Shown here: positions 12,295-30,849 of the stretch, in pieces
Layout: each line of letters starts with the position of its first letter
How positions within the stretch are numbered: the stretch's first letter is position 1
Assembly (NCBI GenBank): GCA_029215795.1
Contig: JARDYH010000005.1
Coordinates: forward strand, 37,826,001 to 37,890,000
Reading direction: 5' to 3'
DNA: 64,000 nt
Source of the DNA: Anniella stebbinsi
Taxonomy: Eukaryota; Chordata; Lepidosauria; Squamata; Anniellidae
Position numbers and translations under genes: made by a program
Notes under the pieces: model-generated
Told to the model about the DNA's origin: nothing
What the model saw: the letters and a program-made list of their open reading frames with translations, nothing else
Database searches by the model: none

Positions 12295-12773
12295 ACATTT
12301 GAACAAGTACTCTTTAAAAACGTTTTGAGGGATTTATCTTGAAAGCAGTGAGCTTTCAGTGGCAGTAACTCCTTTGATGGCCATTTTGCCAGGATGTGAC
12401 TACACGTCTTCAAATTCTGCAAGCCAATGTGAATGTTCAACAGGCAGTTATTAGGAGATTCATGGCCCCCATGCTGTTTCAGTCTTTCCAATATAGAATG
12501 GACAGCAAAAATCTAGTTAAGTCCATCACTGAAGGCTTGTTCAGAGATACAGAACTGGAGAATTTACAGGTATACCAAAAAAACCCAAAACAAAACACAG
12601 GTGGAGGAAGACAGCTAGTTCACAGGGCATGCATCCTGCCTGTGAACTGTTCAAGTAGTTTCAGTTGCAACAAAGTGCTACTTCACATTTCACAAAGAAA
12701 AAAAAGGCAGTATAAAAGAGAGAGCAGACAGACAAGACAGATCAGAAGTTGGATGCTGTGACATACAAAAGGT

Positions 12774-20689
<7,916 letters not shown>

Positions 20690-20719
20690 TTTTATCTTGA
20701 TGTAGAAAAGTTTTCAAAT

Positions 20720-21815
20720 CTATAAAGAAATTTTATTGAGCTGTAACAATAGCAAGCCCTTACAGTTCAAGAACCAGAATTGCCTTTCATTTAACTCAAT
20801 TGCCAACTATCTCCAAGGGGAGGAAAAATAAAATGCAATTTGGGAGCAAAGTAGCAGTCCCATCTCAAAACATGGTCATTCAGAAATTCAGTCCCCCTGA
20901 TTTCAATGATTCTAAATTCCAAGTAAGCATTCCTGGGATTGCAGTCTTGGGAACCTGCAATACACTTGCAAACACAACACCCATTCATTTGATAAGGCTG
21001 AAGAGATTAAGGTTTATTTTGTTTCATACAGCTTAGTGAACCCCTCCCCCTCAACAATATTAACTTCTGGTTCACCAAGTCATTCCATTATATGCAGTTT
21101 ACAGGTACAAGCAATCACAGAAACTTCATAGATGTTGTTTCATGTTATTTCTCTTAATAAGAGAAGGAGATGCAGTGATTAGTAGTATCACTAGGACTTT
21201 AATAGAATGAACAGCTTTAGGAACTTAACACTCCATCGTGATTTAAAAGCAAACAGCGTTTTCTCAGGGACGCCGTACTGTACTCTCTCTTGGTTTACTC
21301 GCGTTAGGACCTCAACCCTATCTGCAATTACTTCTTAGGAAGGAAGCTCCTCCGAGGTAATGCCACGGTGGAGTGTGGCGAGCTGCACATAACTCCTCGA
21401 TTTCACTCCCTTACACATCTTTTCCACCGGCAGCCCCCTTTAAAACACACGCATGGGGAAAGTTTCCTGGGCGTTCCAGCTCCCCCACCCCAATATCTAG
21501 GAAATGGAGAATTATACTCCGAAAGCGCCTTGTTCCACCCACTGAAATAATCACCTTTAAATTAAAAAAAATTAAGGAAGAGGGACGGGTAGGAAGTAAA
21601 AGGGCAGAAAAGAAAGGAACGTATAGCTGGAAGCCCTTTAAGTCGCCTTCCTCTTCATTGGTCCTTACCATACCCCTCCACAGAGCACACTCAACAAATT
21701 CGCATTCCCCCACTTTTAGCCCCAACAGGCCTTCAGAACGTTCCCACTCACAAGAGCAACCGCCGCCTCTTCCCGTCTCTCCAGCGCCAGACACCAAACT
21801 GCCCAAACCACTCAC
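20720..21815. other. KPNA2: KPNA2 intron 1
   Basis: GC content rises towards the promoter end (21370-21815). An additional ATTGG lies at 21657-21661. The open frames at 21373-21900 are a consequence of this composition. Confidence 0.5.
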
Positions 21816-21890
21816 GCAACCAGCGCCCAAACACGTTGCGTCCGCCGCTTCTGCTGTTAAGACTCCTACTCTCCCTCCGCCCCCGCGAGG
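21816..21890 (-). other. KPNA2: KPNA2 non-coding first exon (predicted)
   Basis: Reading the minus strand, a strong splice donor TTGC|GTGAGTGG lies at 21815-21811, just downstream of the CCAAT-box promoter. Coding exon 2 has an acceptor TTTCTTTATAG near 20720, which leaves about 30 nt of 5' UTR before the ATG. A short 5' UTR exon spliced to the ATG exon is therefore the simplest model. The upstream end (the TSS) is a guess, placed between the donor and the CCAAT boxes. Confidence 0.55.
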
Positions 21891-21970
21891 TGTGATTTAA
21901 ACTTCCAACGCCTTCGCTCTCTCATTGGCGAGTTCGAGTCAAACCAAAACCCTTATTGGTCAATTTGAAA
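21890..21970 (-). promoter_or_regulatory. KPNA2: KPNA2 promoter: paired CCAAT boxes and CHR-like elements
   Basis: On the gene strand, inverted-orientation CCAAT boxes (ATTGG on the plus strand) lie at 21924-21928 and 21955-21959, exactly 31 bp apart. A TTTAAA lies at 21896-21901, about 28 bp closer to the gene, and a TTTGAA lies at 21964-21969. Two NF-Y sites at about 31-33 bp spacing followed by a CHR-type element are the known layout of DREAM/B-MYB-controlled G2/M genes, and KPNA2 is a recognised cell-cycle gene. The sites are seen; their use is inferred. Confidence 0.55.
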
Positions 21971-22634
21971 AAATAATAAGCTCCGATCTCGCGCTCCTGA
22001 CGGAGGGAGGGACGCTAATGATCCAGCGTTCTCGCGATGGTTACACGTTACGCGAATGCGCGCTGTCCGCGAGGCCTCAGGACTACATATCCCAGCATAC
22101 AATGCAGCTGCTTAGGCGGTAAATGCTATAAGTTCCAGTGTTTCGTGTTTTAATCTGAATTTGGTAAAAATTGACCGTGTTGTGGTGGGATTAATAGTCG
22201 TTGGGAGATTCCTTCTAAAATATTCCGGGAGATAAAACTAGACTGAACAATTAGTGGCACTGAAAGCTGCTAATGCAATCTGCTACCCATGCTGTTCTCG
22301 GTGGACTGACAGGTACTTAACGCCTTGTTTTTTTGCACTCCCAGATAAAATGAAAAATAAGGGCATCTACTACTAGTGAGTGGGTAGAGAGACGATGGGA
22401 CAGAAAATTAACAAAAGTAATGAAATGACTGTCGCCTTTTCTCTGCAATGCTAAGTGACAGCACTGTTTAAAGGTACAGTTTGCAGATCTTTTTATAAAT
22501 TTCTACCACTTTTCCTTTGAAATAAAAAGAGCGATTTCGATATTGACTCTTAGCACTGGATCACACCTTTAAAAAATTCACCTCCACAATCTCAGGAAAC
22601 ATCAAAATTAAAGTAATTCTAACAGGTTTATGGC

Positions 22635-22721
22635 TCAATCCTTTGCATCTTTTGACAGAAAAACTCCCATACTGGGAATTGTAGGATTTTTTCCCCTGTC
22701 GAAACATCTATAGGATTGTGC
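22635..22721. mobile_element. Short MITE, GCAATCCTATGCAT-ended family
   Basis: caatcctttgcatcttttga at the left and tctataggattgtg at the right are inverted, with aaactcccatactgggaattg as the central hairpin. Confidence 0.55.
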
Positions 22722-23372
22722 CCTTAAATATAAATACTCTTTAAAAAAAGTACTAGTGAACTGAGTGAAACTTATTTCTAAATAAAACATGCAGAGATCT
22801 GGGCTGAAAATTCTTCAAAGAAAGTATTGTGACTGCTCTGTGTATTAACATCAGATACGGTTCACCTCAATTTAAATTCTTTGACTCTAACTTGTCCTCC
22901 AAATATGATTGGCTTAATAAATGGTGCTGTGTTGACTAATCTCACATATCAATATTACAATTCCGTTGCAGAAACATTACTGGGTTATTTTCACACATAA
23001 AAGTGCCTTTATAATTTCCATTGCCTGCTATGAAGGGAATAAGCATAGTTGCATGTTCATTTTAAACACCCTTGCACAGAAAAAGGAAGCATGAAGGTAT
23101 GCTTGATTTTGCAAGCAAATGTGTCAATACAAATGTTTATGAATTACCAAATTACACTTCACAAACTACTTGTTCTAAACTAGGTCCACAGCTATCAAAA
23201 AGATTTTGAACTGTCGTGTGGATATCAGCTAGAGTATTTACATTTGGGATTCAAGTTTTCTTTAGCAGTTAAATGAAAACTAAAAATGTACATTGTAAAA
23301 TAAAACTTGGATTAGTGTATCATTTAATAAATGGATTACTGTTTAAATTGGGGGTTTATAAGAGAATCAGGG

Positions 23373-23502
23373 AGCAATCCTATGCATACTTAGACATAAA
23401 AAATGTCATACAACTCCCAGCATTCCCCAGCCAACATGGCTGCCTTCTGAATGCTGGGAGTTGTAAGCTTTTTTTCCCTGTCAAAATACACATAGGATTG
23501 CA
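23373..23502. mobile_element. Short MITE, GCAATCCTATGCAT-ended family
   Basis: gcaatcctatgcatacttag and acacataggattgc are inverted ends; inner arms acaactcccagcattcc and gaatgctgggagttgt also pair. 130 bp. Confidence 0.65.
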
Positions 23503-24054
23503 CCCTCAAATAGGCAACAGAAAGGACTTTGAAAGTCTGAAATTTTACTATAGATGTTTTCAAGAAATCAATTTTCTAGTTGAGATTTAACTGTTGGTAA
23601 CAATCTCTATTTCAGGAGGAGGTGCTGGCACACACTGGCTGAGTTTGGACAACACTTTAGGCAATGGAGGGGGGGGGAATAGCATACTCACCGTGCATTA
23701 TGTGTTATTTTTGCAGCACCCGCCACATGACATGTTGCCCCTCCCCCATCACACGGCTGAAAGTTCCGGTGTCCTTCTGGGCTGCTGTGTTTCCTCCCCC
23801 CCTCCCTCAGTCCTCCGGACATATCCCATCATTCACCGCAAATTCTGCCAGCTGTATTGGAGCAGCCAGGGTTTTTTAGCTGCACCAGCCAGTGAACTCT
23901 ATGACCAAGTGGAATAATACACAGAGAAAGGGGGGTTCCCTCCACATGACACTTAAACAACAGATTTCGGGATAAATAACGTGCAAGCCCGTTGTTTTTC
24001 TCCTTTAATTGCTCAAAATGCTGTACCGTCAGTTGTGTGTTCATTGTGTGTTGC

Positions 24055-24135
24055 CCTCCAGACGACACAATAAGCAACACAACTGATGGTTGCCTCTTCC
24101 CCCCTCCGTTGATTATTGTGTCGTCTGAACTGAAC
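24055..24135. mobile_element. Palindromic element, GACGACACAATAA arms
   Basis: gacgacacaataagcaacac at the left and gttgattattgtgtcgtc at the right pair as a hairpin. The start of the window (1-90) holds a related sequence. Confidence 0.5.
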
Positions 24136-25516
24136 CACTCATTAAAACCACCTGGGTGTGTTATCGTAAGGTTTTCTAGTCTCCATGCCTTCAAAGTCCA
24201 GGCTAAATTTCTGCCAAAATTAGATGGACTAATTTCAGCTGGGTTGCAGTGAGAGCTTTTCACTTCACCTCCCCTCCTGGAAGCCGAGGTAGTTATCCAG
24301 CCTGACAGTGACTGGCAATGGAAGCTCTCCTCACACATCTCAAGGGCCTGGGGCTTCTCTATTGTTCCAAAAGGTTTCTCTATTGTTTAAAGGGTTTCCC
24401 TTGATTGCCTTGGGTTTGTACCTTCTCTACCCACCCTTCCTTATTGTTAATAAACTTCACATCTATTCCAAGTTTGTGTGTAGTTTATTTCAATTAAGCC
24501 TCAGTACTGAATTCAGAGCCTTCTGCTTCGGTCTTGCCACTGTTCAGAATTTTGGGCTTGGACCGTGAAATAGAGGGTGTCAGCTTGATTGAACCCTTAT
24601 TTCTGTGCCCTAAGTGTGTCCTGAAAGTTCTGAGTATCCCCTGGTTAGGTTTGGATGTTAAGGGGTTGGTGTATCTACCAGGTAATTTTACCCACTGCCC
24701 ACTCTGCCAGGAGTAGGGCATTTGGGAGCTATCCCTCTTAAATCCCTTATTCATTGTTGAAAGTAAGCTGCAGGGGATCCAGCCAGTTGCTTAGATGAAA
24801 GACCTTGCAATGATCTATGTCATTATTATGTTTAATAATAGAAGTTCTTATTAAAAAGCAAGTCCTGCCTTCTTCAGAATACAAACTTGGATAATGGACT
24901 ATTTTTATTAGACAGCAAAATTCTATTGGTTAAACTTTAATTGTGTACTACCATCCTCTCTGGGGCAACCAAAGGTAAGATTACATGTACCAAATAAAAA
25001 AGATGGGGTTACCAATACCCAGTGGGATACCTTGAAAGCAATTATCAAAAACTGTGCTAATATTGTATGGAGTATATCACTTGTGAATGCTATTAACCCA
25101 GGACACAAAAGTGGGAGAGTAATTTAAAAATCCAAATTAAAGCTAATGCAGCATTTAGGGCATTTTTACAATAATGCCCAGTTGTATGCAAATTTGTTCA
25201 GCGGCTCCTGAATTTAATGGGGCTTACTAGCAAATAGGCATGCATAGGACTTCAGCCTCAAATTGCATTTTGTGCCTTTATTTGAGTATACAACAGATTG
25301 CCTATAATAAACATTTGGGTTTTTACAAAAAATCTATCCTATACTAAGGATATTTGCAAGACACGTTTCAGATTATGAATTATTATCTGCTACAATCCTA
25401 AACACAATTTAAGTGCAGAATTAAGCTACAGTCCTATGTGTACAATGGAGAGAAGGCCCACTAAACTCAGAAGAATTTACCTTTGATTAGGTAGTCTCAC
25501 TGAAACTCTTAAGTGT

Positions 25517-25631
25517 GCAATCCTATGCATGTTTAGACAGAAAGTCCTACAACTCCCAGCATTTCTCAGCCAGCCATGCTTATCCTAAGGAATGCTGTCT
25601 TTTTTCTGTCTACACATGCATAGAACTGCGC
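25517..25631. mobile_element. Short MITE, GCAATCCTATGCAT-ended family
   Basis: gcaatcctatgcatgtttag and acacatgcatagaactgc are inverted ends; internal arms acaactcccagcatt and aatgctgtctttttt are partly paired. Confidence 0.6.
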
Positions 25632-25729
25632 CAAGGCAGCAATATCACATCCATTTACCAGGGAGTAAGCCCCGATGATCAAACTGGGACTGACTTCAGA
25701 GTAGGCATGTACAGGGTTTCGCAGTTTGA

Positions 25730-26459
25730 GAACGGTTTGAATGAAGGCGCATAATTAGGTCAAGCTATTAAATACGTTTGGCGTATTTAATAGCGGGGAA
25801 CTGTGTCTCAGCCATTCAGAGCGTTTTGGAGGGGTGGTGGGGAGCCCACCGAACGAGATTTCCGTCCAAGTAAACGTGGTTAATTAGGCTTGCCAATCTC
25901 CCTTTTTAAAAGTCCGTCACATTCGAATGACAGCCGTGAAAAATGAAACCCTCGATTCATGTGAATACAGCCCGAAATGTTAGGTCGTGAGGGAAAGGGC
26001 AGAATGGGCGGGAAACGGGGTCGAGTGATCACGCGCTTACAAGCCTTACGATGCCAAAGGGGAAGGGGGTGCGAGTGAGCAGGTTCCTGGTTGCCGAGCC
26101 GGTCACGAGACTCGATATGACGCAGCGCCGCCGAAACCCAGCGTCGGCATCCCACAAGCAAGCGCGCTGTTTCGCTAGTCAGGCAGAGGACAGCTTGACA
26201 TGCATAGGACAGCCCGCAGATCTAGGGGTGGAGTTAGAACGTAGCTGGTATTTGAATCCGCTCAAAACAAAGCATAGTGGAGTGGGAGAGTCGAGGGGGC
26301 GGTTGCTGTTAGAGCGCGAGGCGAACAGTAAGCAGGGGGCGTGGCTTATTTCGTAGGGTCTGCGGACGGAATCAGGAGAAGGACGGACGTAGAATGGGCG
26401 GAGTCATGAAATGTCGGGCGGGGCCCTTAGAATGCGGCGCTCACCACTTTTTGCTGGGT
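25730..26459. promoter_or_regulatory. CpG-rich segment upstream of tRNA-Arg
   Basis: CpG density rises sharply against the AT-rich flanks. GC boxes occur near the tRNA (gggggcgtggc near 26335, tgggcgga near 26395, gggcgggg near 26415). Open frames of about 90-100 codons on both strands here are explained by few stop codons in CpG-rich DNA and have no recognised domain. It may be the unmethylated flank of an active tRNA gene or a Pol II start site for a non-coding transcript. Confidence 0.55.
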
Positions 26460-26532
26460 GACCCAGTGGCCTAATGGATAAGGCATCAGCCTCCGGAGCT
26501 GGGGATTGTGGGTTCGAGTCCCATCTGGGTCG
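26460..26532 (+). tRNA. tRNA-Arg (anticodon CCG)
   Basis: Intronless 73-nt cloverleaf. The acceptor stem GACCCAG pairs with CTGGGTC, followed by discriminator G. The D arm is GCCTAATGGATAAGGC. The anticodon stem TCAGC/GCTGG encloses loop CTCCGGA, giving anticodon CCG, which reads CGG. The T arm is GTGGG-TTCGAGT-CCCAT. Internal A box (TGGCCTAATGG) and B box (GGTTCGAGTCC) are intact, CCA is not encoded, and a TTTT Pol III stop lies at 26546-26549. It sits between KPNA2 and C17orf58, where I recall a human tRNA-Arg-CCG gene. Confidence 0.97.
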
Positions 26533-26545
26533 TGCCTTGTTCTTG

Positions 26546-26549
26546 TTTT
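26546..26549 (+). terminator. Pol III terminator of tRNA-Arg
   Basis: Run of four T residues 14 nt after the tRNA discriminator base, on the RNA-like strand; the usual minimal Pol III stop. Confidence 0.75.
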
Positions 26550-27443
26550 GCAGCAGGACCGAAATTCACAAAGCCCTTTCCCCAGCTTGAGGATAGACTT
26601 CTGAATCCTTATTACCGTGCATCCGACCACTTCCGATGCAGTTTTGAATTAATTATGCACATCTTGTTTAGCACGGCCAGAGATTAACAGGGCAAGAGCT
26701 CCGAATTGTAGTTAAGGGCTTTTCATGCATTTGCTCGAAAAGGCTGAATGAATCTGATCAAGGCGGTTCTTCAGCTAAACGGTGATTATGAATCGGGCGC
26801 GTCCGGCGAGCGTTGTGCACAGGACTATTTTGCTCCGAGGAGAATATTACTCGTGGACCCTACTAGATAAGCGAAGGAACAAACGAGGAAAATCTCATTT
26901 ACGGACCTTTCGCCTTGCAAAATTAACATCTTCCGTAGGCGGTGGTGGGTCGGGACAATATTATGAGAGGGGAATCCGGAGGGATCATGCAACAAAATAC
27001 TGCCTAATTTTGCACCCTCCTCACGTATTTTCTTTGCCAGCCTACCATGACCGAAGCGCGCTCTCGCTCTCTCTTCTAGGATTGCATGCACTATACAGCA
27101 TACTTCTTAGTTAAAGATGCATTTATACAACTTTTTGGAGCAGTAAATAAAAGCATTTATAGCAAAGAGAACTAATAAGCATTAATTCTTTAGACACATC
27201 TTCATAGTTATTTTGGATAAATCAAAGTAGGTTTTTTGTATTCTGTTTTATGTTTTCTATGGGCTGACAGAATATTATTAAACCTTTGCATTTTCTTGAC
27301 TTTTCACAGCATGGCAATAAATGTTTTCACTTAGCTACTAATACTTGCTTTGTCCTGAACTGCAGCAAGAAGTTAAGCCACGTGGGACTCAAGTAATTAC
27401 GCCTGCTAACCCAGGGATGAGCAAATGTTTTGGTCTTCAAGGT
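26550..27443. other. Intergenic, downstream of tRNA-Arg
   Basis: Moderately CpG-rich to about 27060, then AT-rich. Open frames of 88-110 codons occur on both strands at 26782-27114, with no recognisable product. Confidence 0.4.
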
Positions 27444-27649
27444 CAGATCTAAACCAAGCAGGATATAGCAGTATGAAAGTGGTATATAAAAGGCAGGAGC
27501 CACATCAAGTAGGATATAGCAGTATATGGCATGTGTCAATGGGTCCCAACAGTTGTCAGTGCACTTCAATACTGCTATAAAGCAGTAGTGTGGCTCTTGC
27601 CTTTTATATACCGCTTTCATACCATTATATCCTGCTTAGTGTAGATCTG
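27444..27649. mobile_element. 206-bp palindromic MITE (CAGATCTAxACxAAGCAGGATA ends)
   Basis: cagatctaaaccaagcagga at the left is inverted in tatatcctgcttagtgtaga tctg at the right; inner arms ggtatataaaaggcaggagc and gctcttgccttttatatacc also pair. No clear target-site duplication. Confidence 0.65.
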
Positions 27650-27949
27650 GTCCAAGTCCTACTGACCCTAGCCAGAATAGTAACTGGTGAGGCCTGAAGG
27701 CCCCAAAAAACAGAAGAATCATGAATTGCTCACCCCTGTTCTAAACCCTTTCCTTCACCATGGTTAGCAGCAGCAGCTCTGTTCTGAATCTACCAAAGTC
27801 CATTCAACCTGTTCTTCCAAGGTCTATATCAAGAAGGGTTGCTTTGACCTGGATCTGCAAGGGGAATTTCACCCTTGCACACAGGCTGGAGACATTCTGC
27901 CTGCAAAGATTGAATGCCTCCATAAGAGAGGGCGTATAGCATGTACTGT

Positions 27950-28550
27950 TGAAATGTTGGTCTGTGTGGGTCTGCTTTTTAAAATATTTGGAAACTACAA
28001 CTGGTCCAAAATGTGGTCCTCACCACACAGCATACTATTCCTGTATTGTCCTGACTTCATTAGTTCTCATAATTCCATGTACAAGCAGTTGACCTTTAAA
28101 GTTCTAAACCAGGGTGGGCGATCTGCAGGGGCTCTACGGATGTTGCTGGACTCCCAACTCCTGTCAGCCAACATGGCTAATGGTCAGGGAGTTGAAGTCC
28201 AACTACATCCAGAGGGCTACTCTAAATGATGTAGATCAAGGACTACCTCATCTCATATGAGCCTAATTATTCAGGTTGTCTTTGGGGCACTCCTCTGCCT
28301 CACCACCACCAAATGGAGGTATGGTGGATAATGATACTAAACGAAATGGTGCCCAGACTTTGGAAATCCCTACGTGGGGAGATTCACATGAATTTATGTC
28401 AGTAGGCCTCCTCCCTTGATTGAGAGCCCCCTTCTAAGCCCTCTCTATATCTTGTTTTTTCTCTCAATTTTCTATGTGCTGGCAAAATATTCTTAAAATG
28501 AATTCCAATGGGAGTTTTCTTGACTTAATTTCCCCCCTGTCTTCTTGCAG
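27950..28550 (+). mobile_element. Degenerate LINE (L2/CR1-like) ORF2 C-terminal fragment
   Basis: Broken frames read along the LINE reverse-transcriptase end pattern (ggtccaaaatgtggtcctca; tgacctttaaagttcta; cccagactttggaaatccct). Several stops and frameshifts show it is dead. It is interrupted by an hAT-type MITE at 28110-28218. Confidence 0.5.
28110..28218. mobile_element. hAT-type MITE in LINE fragment
   Basis: cagggtgggcgatctgcagg to catccagagggctac, flanked by near-matching 8-mers (ttctaaac-like and tctaaatg). The core gttgctggactcccaactcc is typical of the family. Confidence 0.55.
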
Positions 28551-28720
28551 ATGAGCAGAAGGGCTCTTCTTTGGATCAGCATCAGTCAGCCCTTGAGTTC
28601 ATCTGCAACTCCTTTTGGAGGGGAGGGCCTGGAAACTGACTGAATCACTAACTGCCAGGGACCACAACAGACAGATCCAAGCACTTCAATAACATATCCC
28701 TAATCATTCCTTCATTTCAT

Positions 28721-28965
28721 TCATCATTTATTACATTTCTATAATGCCTAATAGCCAAAGCTCTGTGAGCAGTTTACAGAGATAAAAATAAAAATACATA
28801 TAAACATATCAGCAGACAGCTGCCAAATGCCTGAGAGTAGGGGAAGGTCTTAACCTGGTGCTGAAAAGATAACAATGTTGGTGCCAGGTAGGTCTTGCTG
28901 GGGAGTTCATTCCATACTCTGGGGCTGCCAGCAAGAAGGCCCTCTCTCTTGTTGATGGGAAAAGA
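28721..28965 (-). mobile_element. LINE (CR1/L2-like) 3' end
   Basis: Minus-strand frame shows GSPRVWNELPSKTYLAPTLL and FQHQVKTFPYSQAF, the C-terminal end pattern of a non-LTR reverse transcriptase. A tail runs to tttattacatttctataatg. Confidence 0.7.
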
Positions 28966-29063
28966 GCACCACCAAACTGAAGAAAAAGGAGAGCAAAGCT
29001 CTGGTGCTATATAAAAATATTTTTCTTTATCCTTTAATCTTATCCTCAGACTGCTCGACACAT

Positions 29064-29253
29064 TTCGGATAAAACCTTCATCAAGAGCTACATGGAAAAC
29101 AAGTATAGCTACAGTTTAAACAACTCATATTTTATCTGATGTGGGTGTTGTTTTGTGCTTAATTTTAAGCGATTTTAGGTCTTATCTGTGAGTTGTTTAA
29201 ATGGTAGCTATATTTGTTTTCCATGTAGCTCCTGACGAAGGTTTTATCTGAAA
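29064..29253. mobile_element. 190-bp palindromic element (TTTCGGATAAAACCTTC arms)
   Basis: tttcggataaaaccttcatc, agctacatggaaaacaag and agtttaaacaactca at the left pair with tgagttgtttaaatgg, tgttttccatgtagct and gaaggttttatctgaaa at the right. Confidence 0.6.
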
Positions 29254-30849
29254 CCCATCCAGAACAGGTTGGGCACCCTCCATCCAGTGAAAAGAACCAC
29301 TTGCTAACAGCATCTCAGTCTTGTCTGGATGGAGCTTCAGTTTATTAACTCTCATCTAGTCTATTGTCAGAACTATGTACCAATCTGACACATCATGTTG
29401 TGTTTTTAATGCAGATTTTAATTGTAGACTGATGGGGGGGGGTGATTCTTGTTTATCTTAGAAAACAAATAAATGTAATTGTGGGGGACTCTGGAGCAAT
29501 CTCTTATTTTCCTCTGGAAGAGGTCTTCACACTCGCTCTTTTTCTCCACTACTGACAGGCACTTCCCATTGGGAAATGAAAGATCACCCCAGGGTCTCTG
29601 ACTGACAGTGGGCCCACTGCTAATCCATAGGCCTTGGCAGGTGCCCAACCATACTCACTGTGGATACTGGGTCTGGAAGTAGCAAAGGCTTCTTTTTTTG
29701 AGCCTTTGTAGGGGCAGACAGTGGTTTTTGTTTCCTCCTGCTTAATTTTTTAAGCCTTCAAAATAAAAGGGCTGCTTAGCAGCTGTGTCATTTCCCTACA
29801 GCTGTGTTTTATGATGCCCTTATTGTTTATTCATCTGTTCATATATGAACTGCCTCATGGATCATTTTTGGATGGAAAGGCAGCATTTAGTTGCTCTAAT
29901 TCAGGGATGGGCAGAAAGTAAATCTGGATCTACTGGTAGATCTCTGGGTAATTGTCAGACAATCGGCCAGGATTTCTGATTCCCAGTTGTTCAACATTGG
30001 CAACAGCAAAATTACTCCTCACTCACATTATATGGTTGAAATTAAGAAGGCTGGTGGGAGGAGTAACCATAACTGGAATTTTATGTGAAACAACTGTGAG
30101 TTCCGTTCAATTCTGATACATAAAACAAATTCCTTGGCTCAGAATCCTTTCGTTCTAAGTGTGTGTCTTTTGCACCCAGGCTGCAGTTGGTGGAGCTTGA
30201 GGTTTACTAAAAAGCGAAGTAGACTTCGCAAGCCTGAAGTTTGCCCTCCCATTCTAAATAAATCAGGAGCTGCTGTTTGGCTGCATTAAATTGGACTTTA
30301 TTAGGTCAATTCAAAGATCACAAAAATGTCTCTGCTTTTGAGATTTCATATGTTCAGCCCTGCACCCTTTCTCTGTGAGCCCATTGTCCTAAAGGGTTAG
30401 TGACCTTTCTGGGATTGCTTAAAATGTCTGTCCCAAAGTCTACAGTTAGGGCAAATAAATTCCTGCGGTATTGCTACTTCTGTCTTTTCCTCTTTATGTA
30501 TCCCTACAGATTTATTCTTGTTCCATGTCTACTTATCTCAGTTCAATTAGTGTGCTCTTTATTTTCTCTTGTTTTGTCAAACTGGCTTTGCATTTCCATT
30601 TTCTCCTATCTTCCTTTTTATTCAGTTACTGACAGCTGAAGATATATCCTGCAATACCTCTTGCATTTCTTCCCATCCAAAACTTATTTCTAGCCTTGGC
30701 TTATTTCTGGCTTATTTCTGGCTTCATTTTTCTTGTGTTGAGGAGAAGAGATAAAATTATATATTTTTTAAAGGAGGATGATAAAGATGCTATTGAAGGC
30801 AATAGTAGGGAAAAAAAGGTTACTGCCACCATCCTGAACTGTTAGGCAT
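29254..30849. other. Intergenic, no gene recognised
   Basis: Contains a poly-G run near 29433-29440, a retroposon tail fragment near 29825-29890 and a single arm of the TTTATTAGGCCAACTCAAAG-type repeat at about 30290-30340. The open frame at 30400-30639 has no domain. Confidence 0.4.

Larger units (their letters stand above)
22130..25729. other. Intergenic spacer upstream of KPNA2
   Basis: Contains three copies of a GCAATCCTATGCAT-ended palindromic element (22635-22721, 23373-23502, 25517-25631) and a palindrome around 24055-24135 (gacgacacaataagc against attattgtgtcgtc). Further open frames are short and unlike known proteins. Confidence 0.5.

Noticed and set aside
12396..12761. 121-codon plus-strand open frame near the KPNA2 stop
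   Set aside because: Antisense to the KPNA2 3' UTR; no known product.
21373..21900. 175-codon plus-strand and 139-codon minus-strand open frames
   Set aside because: They overlap the KPNA2 first exon, intron 1 and promoter; Pro/Ser-rich translation of GC-rich DNA.
23829..24338. 169-codon minus-strand open frame
   Set aside because: Spans a palindromic element; no recognised motif.
26051..26356. 101-codon open frame next to tRNA-Arg
   Set aside because: CpG-rich segment with few stops; no domain. Kept only as part of the CpG-rich finding.
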